Shown here: positions 54,208-63,664 of the stretch, piece after piece
Layout: each line of letters starts with the position of its first letter
Position numbering within the stretch: the stretch's first letter is position 1
Source of the DNA: Pseudidiomarina gelatinasegens
GTDB lineage: Bacteria > Pseudomonadota > Gammaproteobacteria > Enterobacterales > Alteromonadaceae
Length of the DNA: 64,000 nucleotides
NCBI RefSeq assembly: GCF_004025325.1
Contig: NZ_RSFE01000005.1
Location: 1-64,000 of the forward strand
Direction: 5' to 3'
Program-made: the position numbers and the translations under genes
Notes under the pieces: model-generated
Databases searched by the model: none
Seen by the model: the letters and a program-made list of their open reading frames with translations, nothing else
Told to the model about the DNA's origin: nothing

Positions 54208-55107
54208 ATGGATATTCGCCATCTCAATTTCCGATTGCTGGAAGTATTCACGCAGGTTGTTGAACAGCAAAGTATCTCCGGTGCTGCGCGGCAACTATAT
54301 CTAACTCAACCTACGGTTTCATCTCAGATCCGCCGCTTAGAAGAGGTTTTTGACAGTAAGTTACTGCTGCAACAGGGTCGACGCATGGTGCCAACAGCTG
54401 CGGGTCAAGAGCTTTACAAAGCCGCCGGAGACTCCATTCGTCGATTAAGAGATTGTGGTGAAAAATTGTCAGCCATAAAGGGCGGAATCGCTGGTCAGTT
54501 GAATATTGCACTGGTGAACACCGCACAATATGTTCTTCCCCAGTTGGTTGCTCAATTTAACCGTCATTACCCAGATATTCAGGTAGAACTGAGTATTGGC
54601 AATCGCGAGTCGACATTGCAGCGATACTTTTCAAATAAAGATGATATTTATTTGTTTAGTCACCCGCCAACGGATGAAAATGCCGAAGCTTATGCCTTTA
54701 TGCAAAATCAGTTGGTGCTGATTGCGCCGCCAACACATTGGGCAGCAAAACAGAAAGACCTTGATTTTCATGCCTTACACAATGAGCGATTTTTAATTCG
54801 AGAAAGTGGCTCAGCAACGCGTATGGTTTTCGACACATGGCTTGCAGGCCAAGGAATTCAACTCAGCCATCGTACACAAATTGAAAGCAACGAGGCCATT
54901 CGTTTAAGCGTTGCCTCAGGCAGCGGCTTAGCGGTTCTCTCCCAACATATCGTTGAGCATGGTAGCGACCCGGTTGCTACGCTTAATGTGAAAGGTTTTC
55001 CACTTCCCGGACAGTGGTATATTGTGAGCCGTCGTGACAGCATGCGGCAGCAAATTATTGACCATTTTCGTGATATTGCACTCGCAAACGTAAATTCGCC
55101 GCGTTAA
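54208..55107 (+). CDS. LysR-family regulator divergent to sbtA
   Basis: 299 residues, full length: HTH with SISGAARQLYLTQPTVSSQIRRLEEVF near the start and a CbbR-like effector domain (VLPQLVAQFNRHYPDIQVELSIGN). It resembles regulators of carbon fixation or inorganic carbon uptake, matching its neighbour. It is followed by the DSD1-family gene after 30 bp. Confidence 0.85.
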   Translation: MDIRHLNFRLLEVFTQVVEQQSISGAARQLYLTQPTVSSQIRRLEEVFDSKLLLQQGRRMVPTAAGQELYKAAGDSIRRLRDCGEKLSAIKGGIAGQLNIALVNTAQYVLPQLVAQFNRHYPDIQVELSIGNRESTLQRYFSNKDDIYLFSHPPTDENAEAYAFMQNQLVLIAPPTHWAAKQKDLDFHALHNERFLIRESGSATRMVFDTWLAGQGIQLSHRTQIESNEAIRLSVASGSGLAVLSQHIVEHGSDPVATLNVKGFPLPGQWYIVSRRDSMRQQIIDHFRDIALANVNSPR

Positions 55108-55137
55108 GTTATTCATTGAACCGTCGAGGAGTTCTAC

Positions 55138-56274
55138 ATGCCGGTAAATCAAAATGAGTTAAGTACCCAGCAAACCCCGTTCTTGCTCATTGACCATGCG
55201 CGGTTTATGCGTAACCTTACTTACCTTCAGCAGCGAATTTCGGAACGTGGCTGTGCTCTGCGGCCTCACCTCAAAACATTACGTTCCGTTGACGCTGCTC
55301 ATGACATGCTGCCCAATATGAATTCGCCGGCCACTGTATCAACGTTGGCGGAAGCTGAGGCATTTGCCGATGCGGGCTATACCGATCTGCTCTATGCCGT
55401 TGGTATAACAAGCAACAAATTGGAACGAGCGGCCGCATTAATAAAACGGGGCATTAATTTTCATATTTTGCTCGACAGCCTCGAGCAAGCGCAAGCCGTT
55501 ACCCAATTCGGGCAGAAGCATGATGTTGTGTTTTCCGTATTTATAGAAATTGATAGTGATGGTCATCGGGCTGGTCTTGCACCCAATAACCCCCTGGTTG
55601 TTGAAATAGCTAAACATGTTCATGCCAATGGTGCGCAATTAACCGGTGTTATGACGCACGCTGGCGGCTCATACTCTTCAGATTCTGTTGATGAAATTCG
55701 AGCGGCGGCCGCACAAGAATGCGAAGCGGCTCGTAATGCTGCCGAGGCAATTCGTGCAGCAGGAGTTCCTTGCCCAATTGTCAGCGTCGGCTCGACACCC
55801 ACTGCACATTTTGCTGAAGACTTTACCGGCATCAGTGAAGTTCGAGCTGGTGTTTATACCACGTTCGACTTGGTTATGCTGAACCTTGGCGTTTGTAGCC
55901 TTGATGACATTGCCATGTCAGTGGTAACCACCGTGATTGGTCATAATAAAGAGAAAAACTGGGTGTTGATAGATGCTGGCTGGATGGCGTTATCGCGCGA
56001 TCGTGGCACTGCAAGCCAGCGCATTGATTATGGATATGGTTTAGTTTGTAAGGATTCTGGCGCCCCCTATGAAGGGGTTTGTGTCACATCGGTCAATCAA
56101 GAACATGGCGTCATTGCATTGCCGGCAACACACACCGTTAATGAGTTTCCTATCGGCGCACAGCTGCGGATACTTCCCAATCATGCGTGTGCAACGGCAG
56201 CCATGCATCAACACTATATGGTGTTAAAGAATACCGATGAGCTCGAAGTTTGGCCCCGTATATTGGGCTGGTAA
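55138..56274 (+). CDS. DSD1-family PLP enzyme (D-threonine aldolase/D-serine dehydratase-like)
   Basis: 378 residues of the alanine racemase-like fold III: the PLP lysine in RPHLKTLRS, the MTHAGGSY phosphate region and the C-terminal zinc pair in NHACATAAMHQHY. It acts on D-threonine, D-serine or related 3-hydroxy amino acids. GAGGAG precedes ATG 55138. It lies just downstream of the LysR gene. Confidence 0.85.
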   Translation: MPVNQNELSTQQTPFLLIDHARFMRNLTYLQQRISERGCALRPHLKTLRSVDAAHDMLPNMNSPATVSTLAEAEAFADAGYTDLLYAVGITSNKLERAAALIKRGINFHILLDSLEQAQAVTQFGQKHDVVFSVFIEIDSDGHRAGLAPNNPLVVEIAKHVHANGAQLTGVMTHAGGSYSSDSVDEIRAAAAQECEAARNAAEAIRAAGVPCPIVSVGSTPTAHFAEDFTGISEVRAGVYTTFDLVMLNLGVCSLDDIAMSVVTTVIGHNKEKNWVLIDAGWMALSRDRGTASQRIDYGYGLVCKDSGAPYEGVCVTSVNQEHGVIALPATHTVNEFPIGAQLRILPNHACATAAMHQHYMVLKNTDELEVWPRILGW

Positions 56275-56281
56275 AACAACG

Positions 56282-56548
56282 TTAGCGTTTGTATTGCGTT
56301 GGGCAATACGCGCGTGAAACAGCCGGGTTCCTTAATTGTTCATGTTTGGTCGCCCGGCCTTGCACGCGTTTACGCCAAAGCTTAAATGAGTTGTGCTTTA
56401 ATTGCTGACGCATCAGTTGAATAACTTGCGATTCATTGAGCTGATACAAGCGCTCTATTGCTTCGAATGCGGTGCGATCTTCCCAAGCCATCTCAATAAC
56501 ACGAGAAATATCAGTCTCGGTCAGGTTTTCAAACGCAGATCGCTTCAT
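56282..56548 (-). CDS. TIGR03643-family small protein
   Basis: 88 residues with LTETDISRVIEMAWEDRTAFEAIE and LWRKRVQGRATKHEQLR, the typical blocks of TIGR03643. Basic, helical, no known function. Next to the cupin gene on the same strand, with a 2-bp gap, so they are probably co-transcribed. Confidence 0.8.
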   Translation of the reverse strand: MKRSAFENLTETDISRVIEMAWEDRTAFEAIERLYQLNESQVIQLMRQQLKHNSFKLWRKRVQGRATKHEQLRNPAVSRAYCPTQYKR

Positions 56549-56550
56549 AA

Positions 56551-57210
56551 CTAGCTCTCTGCGACGAGTAGATGGCCAGTTTTCACGTAGATAATGGTTT
56601 CTTTTTCTACGAATGGTGTATGCGCGCTATTGTGTGGACTACGTATCCATGTGCCTGCCGGATAGCGGCCGTGTTCATCCATAAACTCACCACTAAGTAC
56701 GAGTATTTCTTCGCCACCAAAATGACGATGCGATTTAAATACCTCGCCTGCAGGCCATTTCACTAACGCACAGTGCTCTGTCTCGAAGCTGTGTAAGGGC
56801 ATGACTTGCAGCCCCCCTTGGCCCTGCAGCCACGGGCTGGTGTTGGTGTTAATTCGCACCGTGGCGTCATCAGAACTGGAAAACTGGTGCAACTTCACAA
56901 ATAACGTGCAGCCTTCATCGCTAAATGGCGCGTGTTGTGAACCTGGTGGATTTCGAATATAGGTGCCAGCCGGATAGTCTCCCTTCTCGTCGGAGAACAC
57001 CCCCTCAAGTACAAAGATTTCTTCGCCCAACGGATGCTGATGCGTCGCGAATTTGGCACCGGGTGCATAACGGACAATGCTGGATGCACGCCCACGTTCT
57101 GCATCTTCTCGTTCCAAGGGTTTACGCTCAACCCCTTCAGCAGGGCTTGGCTGCCAATCAGCTTCGGCGCTGCGCACAACAACTTTTTTTGAGAAATCCA
57201 TATTAATCAT
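56551..57210 (-). CDS. Bicupin ChrR-like protein
   Basis: 219 residues with two cupin modules: YAPGAKFATHQHPLGEEIFVLEG and WPAGEVFKSHRHFGGEEILVLSG. Each carries two histidines and a glutamate of the metal site. ChrR-like cupins bind zinc or iron and are often anti-sigma or sensor proteins; here no sigma factor is adjacent, so an enzymatic or sensing role is equally possible. Start 57210 or 57201. Confidence 0.8.
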   Translation of the reverse strand: MINMDFSKKVVVRSAEADWQPSPAEGVERKPLEREDAERGRASSIVRYAPGAKFATHQHPLGEEIFVLEGVFSDEKGDYPAGTYIRNPPGSQHAPFSDEGCTLFVKLHQFSSSDDATVRINTNTSPWLQGQGGLQVMPLHSFETEHCALVKWPAGEVFKSHRHFGGEEILVLSGEFMDEHGRYPAGTWIRSPHNSAHTPFVEKETIIYVKTGHLLVAES

Positions 57211-57430
57211 GGCGATACTTATTCCAGTTCAATTCGGCTTATTGACTACACATTAATACTAATAAAGGCAGTTTACAGATCGCTACGACGAAAATTTGGC
57301 GGTAGCAACAATGATAGGGCACAATGATTATCTTTGTAATGTTAAAGCACATGTAAAGCACCTTACATAAAGTCATTTTGTAAACTAATTTATAGTTGTG
57401 AATAATCGATTCACGATGGAGAAATATTTT

Positions 57431-57874
57431 ATGAAAACTTTAAATCTAGCTGGTTTACTTATGTGTTGCGCATTGGCTTTGCCGGCAGTCGCACAACAAA
57501 CTCAGTCAACTAAACAAGAACAGGCGACCGAGCAAGCAAAAGAGCGATCAAAAATGATGACCGAAGCCGAGCGTGAAGCACGCATGGCTGAAATGGAAGC
57601 GGCACGCGAGCAGCGTAAAGCAGAGATGGAAATGCGCATGAATGAGCGCAAAGAAACGCAAGAATACAATTCTGAAATGGGTAGAAATGAGCGTAAAAGC
57701 TTGGAGCAAATTCATAAAGAAGAGCAAAAAGCGCTGCAACAAAAGCATAAGGAAGAGTGGCTGATGATGCGCGAAATGCACAAGCAAGAACGTGAAGCCC
57801 AAAAAGAAATGGAAAAAGCGGAAAAAGAGCAACGTAAAAACTCAAAAGACCGTAAGAAAGATAACGGTAACTAA
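57431..57874 (+). CDS. Exported, highly charged coiled-coil protein
   Basis: 147 residues. A signal peptide (about 1-22, LPAVA) is followed by an almost uninterrupted E/K/R/Q/M-rich helix with heptad-like repeats ([33 protein letters not shown]). Methionine is abundant. GGAG lies 9 bases before ATG 57431. The layout resembles periplasmic metal- or stress-binding coiled coils, but I recognise no family. It is followed by yaiI after 28 bp. Confidence 0.65.
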   Translation: MKTLNLAGLLMCCALALPAVAQQTQSTKQEQATEQAKERSKMMTEAEREARMAEMEAAREQRKAEMEMRMNERKETQEYNSEMGRNERKSLEQIHKEEQKALQQKHKEEWLMMREMHKQEREAQKEMEKAEKEQRKNSKDRKKDNGN

Positions 57875-57902
57875 TATTAACCTGCATGCGGTTTCGCTAA
57901 AG

Positions 57903-58346
57903 ATGAAAATATATGTGGATGCGGATGCATGCCCAACAGTTATTAAAGACATTCTGTACCGTGCGGCTGAGCGAAAGCAGCTTGAGCTGATACTTATCGC
58001 CAACCAGCCGCTACGGGTTCCGCCTTCACGGTTTATTTCGGCTCGCACAGTCAGCAGCGGGTTTGACGTTGCCGATGATGAGATTGTGCGTTTGTTAGAA
58101 GCTGGTGATTTAGTGATTACAGCCGACATACCGCTTGCTGCAGAAATTATTGAAAAAGGTGGGCAGGTATTAAGCCCACGAGGTGAACTATTCACCAAAG
58201 AAAATATCCGTGGGCGGTTAAATATTCGCGACTTTATGGACACCATGCGCGCCAGCGGCGTGCAAAGCGGCGGCCCGCCCCCGTTAAATCAGCGTGACCG
58301 CATGCAGTTTGCCAATCATTTAGACCGAATTTTGGCGCGCGCTTAA
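57903..58346 (+). CDS. yaiI: YaiI/YqxD-family (DUF188) protein
   Basis: 147 residues, the standard length, beginning [18 protein letters not shown] and containing VITADIPLA and [17 protein letters not shown]. The PIN-like domain carries the acidic residues DADACP and TADIPLA, suggesting a metal-dependent nuclease fold. No function has been established. The stop overlaps the converging dUTPase gene by four bases. Confidence 0.9.
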   Translation: MKIYVDADACPTVIKDILYRAAERKQLELILIANQPLRVPPSRFISARTVSSGFDVADDEIVRLLEAGDLVITADIPLAAEIIEKGGQVLSPRGELFTKENIRGRLNIRDFMDTMRASGVQSGGPPPLNQRDRMQFANHLDRILARA

Positions 58347-59023
58347 GCTACGTTCGCGTCATAGTGGCTCAGCAACAGTTGCTGCGCTTGCGCCAGTGGT
58401 TGCTCAGCGTTAATAATCTCGGTCTCATGGCTTGCTAATAAGTCCATCATCACTTCGTTATCTTCGCGGCCCTGCCACATTTTCACGTAAGTGCCCTGCT
58501 TATAACCGCGCTGTTGGCGCAGATTATTCAACGCGTTTTTACCAATGTAGGTTAAATAAACCGTATTGGCATCGCCGTAAGCATCCACTAAAGCAGAAAA
58601 CAATTTATCGAAAAAAGCCGCGCCACACTGCAACGGCTTCTCGCTCGTACCGTCTTGTGCCAGTGCAACGATCAATTCTTTTCCGTCTGCAATAGGTGCT
58701 TTGCCGGTTGCGCCGGCTAGCACTAATGCCGCAACCTCTTCAGCTGCCTGGTCATGATTTAAGCCGCGTGCACATGCATTCTCAACTGCATCCGAAATTG
58801 CAAAGTGCAGAATATCAATCAGCTCCATGTTGGCTTGCGCCCAGTCGGCAGATTGTTTTTTCCACCACTTGTAGGCGGTGTGTTCAAAGTATTCGCCTAA
58901 CTCGACCAAAATCGCTTTCACGTCATCACGCTTCACTTGCGGGTTTTCGGGATAGGCAGGATCGATTACTTGATTGAAGGCAATTTGCATTTCAATCAAT
59001 TGTTTTGCTTGTTCTGGGGTCAT
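58343..59023 (-). CDS. Dimeric all-alpha dUTPase
   Basis: 226 residues with the all-alpha NTP pyrophosphohydrolase motifs: [19 protein letters not shown] (ExxE-type) and [15 protein letters not shown] (ExxD-type) for Mg binding. The C-terminal half contains [26 protein letters not shown], typical of dimeric dUTPase. It cleaves dUTP to dUMP and PPi. Convergent with yaiI. Confidence 0.85.
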   Translation of the reverse strand: MTPEQAKQLIEMQIAFNQVIDPAYPENPQVKRDDVKAILVELGEYFEHTAYKWWKKQSADWAQANMELIDILHFAISDAVENACARGLNHDQAAEEVAALVLAGATGKAPIADGKELIVALAQDGTSEKPLQCGAAFFDKLFSALVDAYGDANTVYLTYIGKNALNNLRQQRGYKQGTYVKMWQGREDNEVMMDLLASHETEIINAEQPLAQAQQLLLSHYDANVA

Positions 59024-59099
59024 GGTTTGCTCATTTTCTGAGTGTTCATTGGTCTGAATAGAGACAAGATTACCATCGCCATGGTATCGGTTAAAGCGC

Positions 59100-59735
59100 C
59101 TATTTTAATTCAGCGAAAACCAGTCCTTCGGCGGTGGCTGTTACTTCACGAAGTAACGCATCCGGCTTAGCGTCTTCGGTATAACAGCACAACATATAAC
59201 CGTTGCTAAACGCATGCTCAGCACGCTGTTGATAGTCATCTACTGGGCGCTTTAACGTGCTCAGTAACAATCCCTGCTCGGCTTTCGTGACCGCTTCTGC
59301 GAGCGTCCATCGCTGATAAAACAGCTGCCAGTCTGAGCCATCCAGATTCGAAAAAAAGCCGTCTTGGTATTGTTCCACCAACTCGACCAAGCGCCGCCGC
59401 GGCTTCACAACTTCAATATCAACACCGACAACATATTCTGGGCTTGCGGCGACCAGAACACCGCCCTTGGTATGGCTAATCGAGCATTGCCACTGTTGCC
59501 CGCCGACGCTCAGCAGTGGCGCGCCATTGTCTTGACGCGAAATAGCGACCGCACCGGCTGCGCAATGCCATTGCTGACAGACCAGCCAACGTAAAAAGCC
59601 ACGCCCAGCAAGAAATTGCTGTTGGCGTGGCTGTTGTCGATAAAGCAGCGCAGCTTCTTGTTCAGCCGAAGTTACCCACGCATCAAGTGCGGGCAATACG
59701 GTATTAAAGTCTGTCGAAAAGGCTGTCGCTATCAT
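59100..59735 (-). CDS. 4'-phosphopantetheinyl transferase
   Basis: 211 residues of the Sfp/AcpT-like family: the Mg-binding motif VVGVDIEVVKPRR (about 99-111) and WTLAEAVTKAEQGLL (about 143-157). It transfers phosphopantetheine from CoA to carrier proteins. It lies directly downstream of prx6 (13-bp gap) on the same strand. No carrier protein is adjacent, so the partner could be fatty acid or a distant NRPS/PKS. Confidence 0.85.
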   Translation of the reverse strand: MIATAFSTDFNTVLPALDAWVTSAEQEAALLYRQQPRQQQFLAGRGFLRWLVCQQWHCAAGAVAISRQDNGAPLLSVGGQQWQCSISHTKGGVLVAASPEYVVGVDIEVVKPRRRLVELVEQYQDGFFSNLDGSDWQLFYQRWTLAEAVTKAEQGLLLSTLKRPVDDYQQRAEHAFSNGYMLCCYTEDAKPDALLREVTATAEGLVFAELK

Positions 59736-59748
59736 TCATCTTAAGCTG

Positions 59749-60381
59749 TTATTTGTTTACGCTAGTGTAACGCAAATAAGGCTTAACTGTTTTAAATCCT
59801 TGCGGGAATTTCTTCTCAGCTTCTTCCATAGAAACGCTTGGTGGAATAATCACATCACCACCAACCTGCCAGTCCGCCGGGCATGCCACGCCGAATTGAT
59901 CACCGGTTTGTAACGCATCGATAACACGTAGAATCTCGGTGAAGTTACGGCCAACACTCATTGGGTAGGTCATGGTTAAGCGAATTTTGTGGTTCGGGTC
60001 AATGATAAACACTGAGCGAACTGCAGCCGTTTCGCTCTCACCTGGGTGAATCATGTCGTACAAAGCAGCAACCTTGCGGTCTTTATCCGCAACAATTGGA
60101 AACTCAAGGTTGGTATTTTGAGTTTCATTGACGTCTTTGATCCAGCCGTTGTGCTCTTCAACGGTGTCTGTTGATAGCCCTAATGGCTTCACGCCACGCT
60201 TCTCAAATTCGCCGGCTAGCTGCGCAGTGCGACCCATTTCAGTGGTGCACACAGGTGTATAGTCGGCCGGGTGGCTGAAGAAAAACACCCAAGAACCTTT
60301 CGACCAAGCGTGAAAATCAATTTCACCTTGGGTGGTATCAATTTTAAAGTTTGGTGCCATATCGCCAATACGTAGTCCCAT
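59749..60381 (-). CDS. 1-Cys peroxiredoxin (Prx6)
   Basis: 210 residues with the peroxidatic cysteine in YTPVCTTEMGR (about 44), and the Prx6-type C-terminal domain (DWQVGGDVIIPPSVSMEEAEKKFP). It reduces hydrogen peroxide and alkyl hydroperoxides. GAGGAT lies 8 bases before ATG 60381 but only 2-3 before 60387, so 60381 is preferred. Confidence 0.88.
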   Translation of the reverse strand: MGLRIGDMAPNFKIDTTQGEIDFHAWSKGSWVFFFSHPADYTPVCTTEMGRTAQLAGEFEKRGVKPLGLSTDTVEEHNGWIKDVNETQNTNLEFPIVADKDRKVAALYDMIHPGESETAAVRSVFIIDPNHKIRLTMTYPMSVGRNFTEILRVIDALQTGDQFGVACPADWQVGGDVIIPPSVSMEEAEKKFPQGFKTVKPYLRYTSVNK

Positions 60382-60553
60382 GTTCATATCCTCACTTTGG
60401 GTTAAAACTTATTTGTATTTCGTATTTAACTAAATTAATTGCTATGCTGGTATTTATCAAGTTATGACAAGCGATAGCGGTAATCGTTTATTTCAATGAT
60501 AGTTCATTCACTGCTAGGTGCTTATACTCAGCTACAAATCAGAGGTGAATAGT

Positions 60554-61303
60554 GTGATTCAGGCAATTCTTGGTGCTGTGCTTATCGGCTTAAGTTTAGG
60601 TATTTTTGGCTCTGGCGGGTCTATTTTAACCGTTCCTGTTTTACTCTATTTAGCTGACATGCCTGCCAACTTAGCTATCGCGTCGTCTTTGGTTATTGTG
60701 GCCTTTATCAGTTTATTCGGCGGCCTGCTGAGTGCCCGTAAAAAGCTTGTTTCGTGGCCACATGTTTGGCTGTTTGGTATTCCCGGTATGGTCGGTGCAT
60801 ACGCGGGCGCTTGGGGTGGTACTGCTGTTGACCCGCGCATTCAACTGCTGGTGTTTGTGGTACTCATGGCAATTGCGGCAGTCATGATGTGGCGTGGGCG
60901 TAGCAACATTGAAACCCCAAAAGACGTGAAGGTGGTACGGGTTATTCTTGATGGCCTTATTGTCGGCGCGATTACTGGATTTGTTGGTGTCGGTGGTGGT
61001 TTTCTAATTGTTCCCGCTTTAGTGTTATTGGGTGGGGTACCCATGATACTGGCGATTGGCACCAGCTTAATGATTATCGCATTGAAGTCCTTTGTGGGAT
61101 TCGCAAAATACTACAGTGCGTTAACTGCGCAAGGTTTTGAATTTGACTGGACAGTCATCGCGATAATTACCGTGGCCGGAATAGTGGGCAGTTATGCAGG
61201 TGCGTGGATTGGCGCCAGACTGCCGCGCCAAAAGTTGCAAAAAGCCTTCGCTGTATTCTTGCTGATTATGGCTGTGGTTGTGCTTAGCCAGTCCGTATTG
61301 TAA
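60554..61303 (+). CDS. TauE/SafE-family anion exporter
   Basis: 249 residues from GTG 60554, preceded by AGAGGTG, with about eight membrane segments in two halves. Each half carries a typical GxGGG-type motif (LGIFGSGGSILTVP and VGVGGGFLIVPALV). The family exports sulfite or sulfoacetate. Genes nearby for persulfide oxidation would generate sulfite, so sulfite export is the likely role. The 3' end overlaps the yeiH gene on the other strand by 20 bp. Confidence 0.85.
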   Translation: MIQAILGAVLIGLSLGIFGSGGSILTVPVLLYLADMPANLAIASSLVIVAFISLFGGLLSARKKLVSWPHVWLFGIPGMVGAYAGAWGGTAVDPRIQLLVFVVLMAIAAVMMWRGRSNIETPKDVKVVRVILDGLIVGAITGFVGVGGGFLIVPALVLLGGVPMILAIGTSLMIIALKSFVGFAKYYSALTAQGFEFDWTVIAIITVAGIVGSYAGAWIGARLPRQKLQKAFAVFLLIMAVVVLSQSVL

Positions 61304-62225
61304 GCCAAGCCAACGAAAGCGTTGCAATGAGTAGCCACAACACAACAGCCAGCAAAAGCGGTCTTGGTCCAGCTGCTTTTAACCGGGCGACCGTAATGCT
61401 GGCGCCAACCAAATAAAGGCAAAATACCAAAAGGCTTTTGCCTGCGCCGAACGTCACGCTGTAAAGCTCATGAAACTGAGGCCATGCTGAACTAACCAGC
61501 ATGGCAACCACATAACCTATAATAAATAACGGTATTTTCACCCGAGTTTGCGTTTCGGTGTGGCTAAAACGTTGGTAGACCAATGCCGATAGCAGCGCCA
61601 GCGGCACAATCCAAAGCGCGCGCGCTAGCTTCAATGTTGTTGCGGTTTGCAGCGCCTCGTCGCTGTAGGCCTGCGCAGCACCAACCACCGACGACGTGTC
61701 ATGGATTGCGATAGCCGCCCAGGCGCCAAATGTTTGGTCCTCCAATGCCAAGGCACGGCCAATCAGTGGAAAAATGAGTAACGCCACAGCATTTAAAGTA
61801 AAAACGCTCGCTAACGCTAAGGCTATTTGATCATTACGCGCGTGAACTGCAGGGGCAACCGCGGCAATTGCACTGCCGCCGCATATCGCTGTACCTGAAC
61901 CGAGTAAATGGCTGGTGATACTATCAACTTTCAGCAGCCGGCCAAGTAACAACGCCGCGCATAGCGTTACAACAATACTGGTTACCATGAGGCCGAAATA
62001 GTCACTCGTAACTTGCCACGCAACATTTATCTGAACGCCGAAACCTAGCGCGACAATGGCTAGTGCAAGTAGCTTTTTAACCCAAACACTCGGCTGAATA
62101 GACTGCGGCACCCAGCCCAAGCTTGCCATTAGAAATCCAAGTAAAAGCGCTATCGGCGCACTTATCCATGGAGAAAGCGTGATTGCGCCGATTATCCAAA
62201 ACACTACCGGTCCAACTTTTATCAA
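61284..62225 (-). CDS. yeiH: YeiH/UPF0324-family putative sulfate exporter
   Basis: 313 residues with about ten membrane segments and motifs GSGTAICGGSAIAAVAP, AAIAIHDTSSVVGAA and KLARALWIVPLALL of the YeiH family. TTG 62225 is the likely start; a weak ribosome site leaves this open. Together with TauE and the persulfide dioxygenase it forms a sulfur-handling group. Substrate unproven. Confidence 0.8.
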   Translation of the reverse strand: MIKVGPVVFWIIGAITLSPWISAPIALLLGFLMASLGWVPQSIQPSVWVKKLLALAIVALGFGVQINVAWQVTSDYFGLMVTSIVVTLCAALLLGRLLKVDSITSHLLGSGTAICGGSAIAAVAPAVHARNDQIALALASVFTLNAVALLIFPLIGRALALEDQTFGAWAAIAIHDTSSVVGAAQAYSDEALQTATTLKLARALWIVPLALLSALVYQRFSHTETQTRVKIPLFIIGYVVAMLVSSAWPQFHELYSVTFGAGKSLLVFCLYLVGASITVARLKAAGPRPLLLAVVLWLLIATLSLAWLTIRTG

Positions 62226-62255
62226 AATGCACTCGTGTGGTTTATTGCGACCAAG

Positions 62256-63128
62256 TTAAAGTTGATCGATAGGTAATTTTAAATACACCTTACCGTTTTC
62301 GTCGGCTGGCGGCATGTGTCCAGCACGAATGTTCACCTGTATCGACGGCAAAATTAACCGCGGCATTTCAAGGCCCGCATCGCGCTCTTCGCGCATCTTA
62401 ACAAATTCCGCCTCACTTACGCCATCATGTACATGCTTACTGTGTTTGCGCTGCGCTCCCACTGTCGTTTTATACTCATGCCCACGCCCAGCTGGCGGAT
62501 AATCATGACAAATATATATTTCGGTAGCTTCTGGCAGCGCTAATATCTTCTTAATCGATTGGAACAACGTAGCTGCACTTCCCCCCGGGAAGTCACACCG
62601 CGCTGTGCCAACATCCGGCATAAACAAGGTATCGCCAACGAATATCATTTGCTCGTTAACGATGTAACACAAGTCAGCCGGCGTATGGCCTGGCGTGTGC
62701 AATACGCGAAAATTCATGGCGCCGACATTAAAGGTTTCGCCATCTTTAAACAGGTGGTCGAATTGATGGCCGTTCGGTAGAAACTCTTTTTCAAGATCAA
62801 ATACGTCTTTAAAGATTTTTTGCACGTCTTTGATGTGTTCACCAATGCCGATATGCCCACCAACTTGTTCTTTTACAAACGGAGCCGCTGAGAGGTGATC
62901 TGCATGAGCATGCGTTTCAAGCACCCATGCAACATGTAAACCTTCGGAATTAACGAAATCAACTATCCGTTGAGCTCCTTTAGTATTTGTGCGCCCTGAT
63001 TTGTAATCAAAATCTAAAACAGGGTCGATAACCACGGCCTGTTTCTCGTCTTGGTGGTACAACACATAGCTAAACGTTTCACTGTCCTCGTCAAGAAATG
63101 CTTTTACTTTCACTGCGTTATCTATCAT
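62256..63128 (-). CDS. Persulfide dioxygenase (ETHE1/Blh-like MBL fold)
   Basis: 290 residues. The metallo-beta-lactamase fold has the ligands THAHADHL (about 71-78), a second His in HTPGHTPADL, Asp in FVGDTLF and His in CHDYPP. The sequence has the ETHE1/Blh branch features VAWVLETHAHADHLSAAP and GTARCDFPGGSAATL. It converts glutathione persulfide plus oxygen to sulfite and GSH. ATG 63128 follows AGGAG. It is immediately downstream of a RegBA-like two-component pair that probably controls it. Confidence 0.88.
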   Translation of the reverse strand: MIDNAVKVKAFLDEDSETFSYVLYHQDEKQAVVIDPVLDFDYKSGRTNTKGAQRIVDFVNSEGLHVAWVLETHAHADHLSAAPFVKEQVGGHIGIGEHIKDVQKIFKDVFDLEKEFLPNGHQFDHLFKDGETFNVGAMNFRVLHTPGHTPADLCYIVNEQMIFVGDTLFMPDVGTARCDFPGGSAATLFQSIKKILALPEATEIYICHDYPPAGRGHEYKTTVGAQRKHSKHVHDGVSEAEFVKMREERDAGLEMPRLILPSIQVNIRAGHMPPADENGKVYLKLPIDQL

Positions 63129-63136
63129 CAATGCTC

Positions 63137-63664
63137 CTAATTCTTGATTGGGGAATATTTACTCAATTTGCGTTGAAGAGTGCGACGGTGCATTCCCAAA
63201 GCTCGTGCTGTCGCGGATATATTGCCTTGATGTTCGTGCATCACGCGTTGGATGTGCTCCCATTCCAACTGAGCGGGTGTCATTGGCTGCGCACTGGGTA
63301 GTGGCATCAATTCTGATTCGGGTGTTAAACAATTCAGCAACACGGCAGTTTGTATTGGTTTTGCCAGATAATCCGTGGCACCCGCTTTGATAGCGGCTAC
63401 CGACGTTGCGATGCTGGCGTAACCCGTCAGGACAACAAGGTTTTCTGGCTTGAACCGGCGCTGCAAGGGCTCGATGAGTTCTAATCCATTGGTTTCACCA
63501 AATTTTAAGTCGAGCAGTATATGCTCCACATTGGGGAGATTAACCTGGTCAAGTTCAGTTTTCGTTGCTGCCGTGCGGACTTTATAGCCAGCCCGCTCAA
63601 GACGGCTTGTAAGTGCCTGCAATAAATTAATGTCATCGTCAATGATCAGAACCGTTTCAACCAT
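63137..63664 (-). CDS. RegA/ActR-type response regulator
   Basis: 175 residues: receiver domain with DDDINLLQ, the phospho-acceptor ILLDLKFGE (Asp about 53) and VLTGYASIATSVAAIKAGATDYLAKP; C-terminal Fis-type HTH ISATARALGMHRRTLQRKL. This is the RegA/PrrA/ActR layout, regulators of redox-linked genes. It starts 8 bp inside the kinase gene and ends 9 bp before the persulfide dioxygenase, so all are co-transcribed. Confidence 0.88.
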   Translation of the reverse strand: MVETVLIIDDDINLLQALTSRLERAGYKVRTAATKTELDQVNLPNVEHILLDLKFGETNGLELIEPLQRRFKPENLVVLTGYASIATSVAAIKAGATDYLAKPIQTAVLLNCLTPESELMPLPSAQPMTPAQLEWEHIQRVMHEHQGNISATARALGMHRRTLQRKLSKYSPIKN

